DNA of 64,000 bases from JAQWQB01 sp047636995 (GTDB lineage: Bacteria; Bacteroidota; Bacteroidia; Flavobacteriales_D; Sanyastnellaceae). The notes beneath the pieces are model-generated. The model was not told the origin of the DNA. It did no database searches and saw only the letters and a program-made list of their open reading frames with translations. The stretch lies in the NCBI GenBank assembly GCA_047636995.1, contig JBLIGQ010000007.1, positions 25,688-89,687 on the forward strand, given 5' to 3'. Below are positions 62,113-64,000 of the stretch, one piece after another. The position numbers and the translations under genes were made by a program. Numbering within the stretch: position 1 is the stretch's first letter; every line of letters starts with the position of its first letter.

Positions 62113-63582
62113 TTAGTAGCGCAAGCCAAAAGTGAATATGAATTCCCCTTTCTGTTGATCTAATTGCGCTGCTGAAATCACAGAAGGATCATAGAGGTAG
62201 TATTCATCTATGACATTACGCTGCTGGTAGGCTGCTTCGGCATAGAATTTCTTTCCTCTGTAGCCAATTCCCCCTGAATAGGTAATTGCATCTGAACTGA
62301 ACGTTGTTGCCCCATCTGCATATGGGTTTTGTTGCAGGCCGTAACCTCCTCTGATTCTCAGTCTTGGAAGTAAACGCCATTCAGCACCAATGCGGACGTT
62401 ATGCGTTGAGGTTAATACATTTCTGACCGTTGCGTTTTCAGCAGAAAAATCATATCCATCATTAACGAGGTTTGAGCCGCTGAGCTTTCCACGTCCATAG
62501 TCTATGAATTCATAATCAGCGCTAACGATTCCTCGTTTCCCTAAAATAAAGGCCGCTCCAGCAATGTATCTTCCCGCCGTTCGAATGTTGTAATCATATC
62601 CGCCCAGAGCCAGGTCATCATAAACACCGTCATCTTTAAAGTCAGAAGTCATGGCGGTTTCCCAGGTATCAGAGAGGCTTAAGGCAGTTGGGCTGTGCCA
62701 TGCGACACTCACTCTCAACCATTCAGAGGCCCTATATATTGCGCCCAGTTTAATGTTGACTCCATTTCCACTCACATCAAGGACGTCAGTCATTGTGAAG
62801 CTGTTAAGCGGCAAAGTAGGGTCAAGGTTTGATTCCGTGTAACGCATGGTACGTTGATACTTGAGCGTAGAAAACCCAATGGTTGCACCAATGTAGAGTT
62901 CATTGTTGTAGTTAGCACCAAGTGTAAGGGCCGTTTCTCCAAAGTGTCCATTGGTTTCAATGTTCATATTTTGTGTAACCTGCCCCCCTGGAATTGCACT
63001 AATAAATTGGTCTGGAGTAGCACTGTTAAGTGTGTCTAAAAGAAAAGTGTTCCATGCTAATCCTGCTCCAAAGGGATAACTATCACCCAGTTCATCGAAA
63101 TTGACTCCATTCGCTTGATTCAAAAAAACATTCAATAGAGAAGTATTTATTTCGTCCCCTTCAATGCTGATGCGCTGACCAAAGTTTCTGAACTTATTGT
63201 AAGCAACCCCTACATTCACAAACTCCCAGCCAGGCGCATTTGATTCATAAACGCCAACCACGCCAATGTTAGGCAGGTGAAAACGATTGTCAGTTGCATT
63301 TTCTCTATTGTTTTGATAGAGGCTTGATGTCTGAGTAGCGCTCACCGCGGTGGTAAGGCCAAAGTCACCTCTGCGATAAACGGCTATTCCAGCAGGGTTT
63401 TTGGAGATGGATGAAAGGTCTCCACCAATAGCGCTAAACGCGCCTCCCATTCCTGCATAACGCGCTGTTCCAATGGGTTCGTGAAAGCTATAACGAAGCA
63501 CATCTGTTTCGTTTTGAGCAAGCACGGTGAATACTGACAGCGACATACCCGCTGCCAAAAGAATTGATTTAATCAATGTCAT
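62113..63582 (-). CDS. OmpP1/FadL-type outer-membrane transporter
   Basis: Outer-membrane beta-barrel of 489 residues. Signal peptide MTLIKSILLAAGMSLSVFTVLAQ; then the family hallmark RYAGMGGAFSAIGGDLSSIS and KNPAGIAVYR (about 40-70), as in FadL/TodX hatch regions. The rest is strand-rich and ends in an aromatic residue (FTFGLRY). It likely carries hydrophobic compounds across the outer membrane; the substrate is unknown. It starts five bases after the Ser/Arg-rich gene and is probably co-transcribed with it. Confidence 0.87.
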   Translation of the reverse strand: MTLIKSILLAAGMSLSVFTVLAQNETDVLRYSFHEPIGTARYAGMGGAFSAIGGDLSSISKNPAGIAVYRRGDFGLTTAVSATQTSSLYQNNRENATDNRFHLPNIGVVGVYESNAPGWEFVNVGVAYNKFRNFGQRISIEGDEINTSLLNVFLNQANGVNFDELGDSYPFGAGLAWNTFLLDTLNSATPDQFISAIPGGQVTQNMNIETNGHFGETALTLGANYNNELYIGATIGFSTLKYQRTMRYTESNLDPTLPLNSFTMTDVLDVSGNGVNIKLGAIYRASEWLRVSVAWHSPTALSLSDTWETAMTSDFKDDGVYDDLALGGYDYNIRTAGRYIAGAAFILGKRGIVSADYEFIDYGRGKLSGSNLVNDGYDFSAENATVRNVLTSTHNVRIGAEWRLLPRLRIRGGYGLQQNPYADGATTFSSDAITYSGGIGYRGKKFYAEAAYQQRNVIDEYYLYDPSVISAAQLDQQKGEFIFTFGLRY

Positions 63583-63587
63583 AGTGC

Positions 63588-64000
63588 TTACCTTTTACGT
63601 GTTGAACTTTTGCTTCCTGAGCTAGAACCTGAGCTTCTGCTAGGTGAAGACGGACGAGTTCTACTATTCCCGCTAGTTGGGCGAGATGGTCGTGAAGGTC
63701 TAGTTCCACTGTTACCGCTAGATGGCGATGAAGGTCTGGTTCCCCACTTGTTCCCACTGTTCCCACTATTCGGTCTAGTAGTAGTTTGATTTGAGGAGTT
63801 AGGTCTTGTCTGTGTGGTAGTGCCATAGCGTGATTCAGAAGCAGGACGCATAGGGCGCTTACTGTCTCTGCTCACTTGGCTTTCTTGGGTTAACCCTGGT
63901 CTTGTAGCCGTTTGCACTGGCTTTCGAACTACAACACTAGCAGGATTGTATACTGTGCCAGCGGTATAGTTGCTGTTTACAGAAGAATTAGATTGCAGGG
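63588..64000 (-). CDS. Ser/Arg/Pro-rich low-complexity protein, 5' part outside window
   Basis: The frame is open to the window edge; the last 136-137 codons are seen. Composition is dominated by Ser, Arg, Pro, Asn, Thr and Gly, with imperfect repeats around TRPSSPSSGNSG, TRPSRPSRPTSGNSR and TRPSSPSRSSG, and a basic end (SKSSTRKR). There is no folded domain in the visible part; it looks like a disordered, strongly basic tail. The upstream part may hold a signal peptide or domain. I do not recognise the family. It ends five bases before the FadL-like gene on the same strand. Confidence 0.65.
   Translation of the reverse strand, partial: LQSNSSVNSNYTAGTVYNPASVVVRKPVQTATRPGLTQESQVSRDSKRPMRPASESRYGTTTQTRPNSSNQTTTRPNSGNSGNKWGTRPSSPSSGNSGTRPSRPSRPTSGNSRTRPSSPSRSSGSSSGSKSSTRKR

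Overview
The window is chromosomal DNA of a member of the Bacteroidota, most likely Flavobacteriales (Cryomorphaceae/Schleiferiaceae-like). The evidence is: type IX secretion (T9SS) sorting domains on three proteins, a PorP/SprF-PorE-like-SprB-like gene set, GWxTD, DUF4290 and DUF4369 proteins, the rpsL-rpsG-fusA-rpsJ junction without tuf, promoters of the TTG/TAnnTTTG type, and starts without Shine-Dalgarno sequences. The placement below phylum is inference; no database was searched.

Layout. 1-10.9 kb, minus strand: dnaJ and grpE, a thioredoxin-like TlpA protein, murA with its usual neighbour DUF4290, an exported clan GH-A-type glycosidase, a two-helix microprotein, a surface lipoprotein and a UvrD/PcrA helicase. 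11.1-29 kb, plus strand: an unbroken str-S10-spc-alpha cluster from rpsL to rplQ (33 genes including secY, map, infA and rpoA), driven by a good Bacteroidota promoter and closed by a strong terminator. 29-31.5 kb: carA and eno. 31.6-35.8 kb: a T9SS-secreted M1 peptidase and a helical protein of unknown function. 35.8-45.1 kb, minus strand: a T9SS surface module (secreted small protein, giant SprB-like adhesin, PorP/SprF, PorE-like OmpA lipoprotein). 45.2-50.3 kb, minus strand: Omp85 protein, RmuC, GWxTD lipoprotein and RlmB, tightly packed. 50.3-56 kb: a 42-residue lipoprotein, OsmC, an exported protein overlapping lipA, and a T9SS-secreted BNR/sortilin-like protein. 56-64 kb: gap, lpxH, a DUF4369-TlpA lipoprotein, lpxK, a Nif3-like protein, a coiled-coil protein of the zinc-ribbon family, a FadL/OmpP1-like porin and the 3' part of a Ser/Arg/Pro-rich protein running off the window.

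How the parts fit. Most of the window is core: translation, Sec export, chaperones, lipid A (lpxH, lpxK), peptidoglycan (murA), glycolysis (gap, eno). The accessory part is an envelope and secretion theme: T9SS cargo with type A tails (M1 peptidase, BNR protein) and a type B tail (adhesin) beside outer-membrane partners.

What stands out: a stretch of about 1,600 residues in the adhesin with no lysine and one arginine; loss of zinc ligands in DnaJ (one of two sites) and in the zinc-ribbon protein (all four); Asp in place of the MurA active-site Cys, which predicts fosfomycin insensitivity; and three genes (uvrD, DUF4290, carA) whose start codon lies exactly four bases after a perfect TAnnTTTG box, which predicts leaderless mRNAs. 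No CRISPR array, insertion sequence, tRNA, rRNA or phage was seen. I found no wholly unknown multi-gene system; the adhesin module is the best candidate for new biology.
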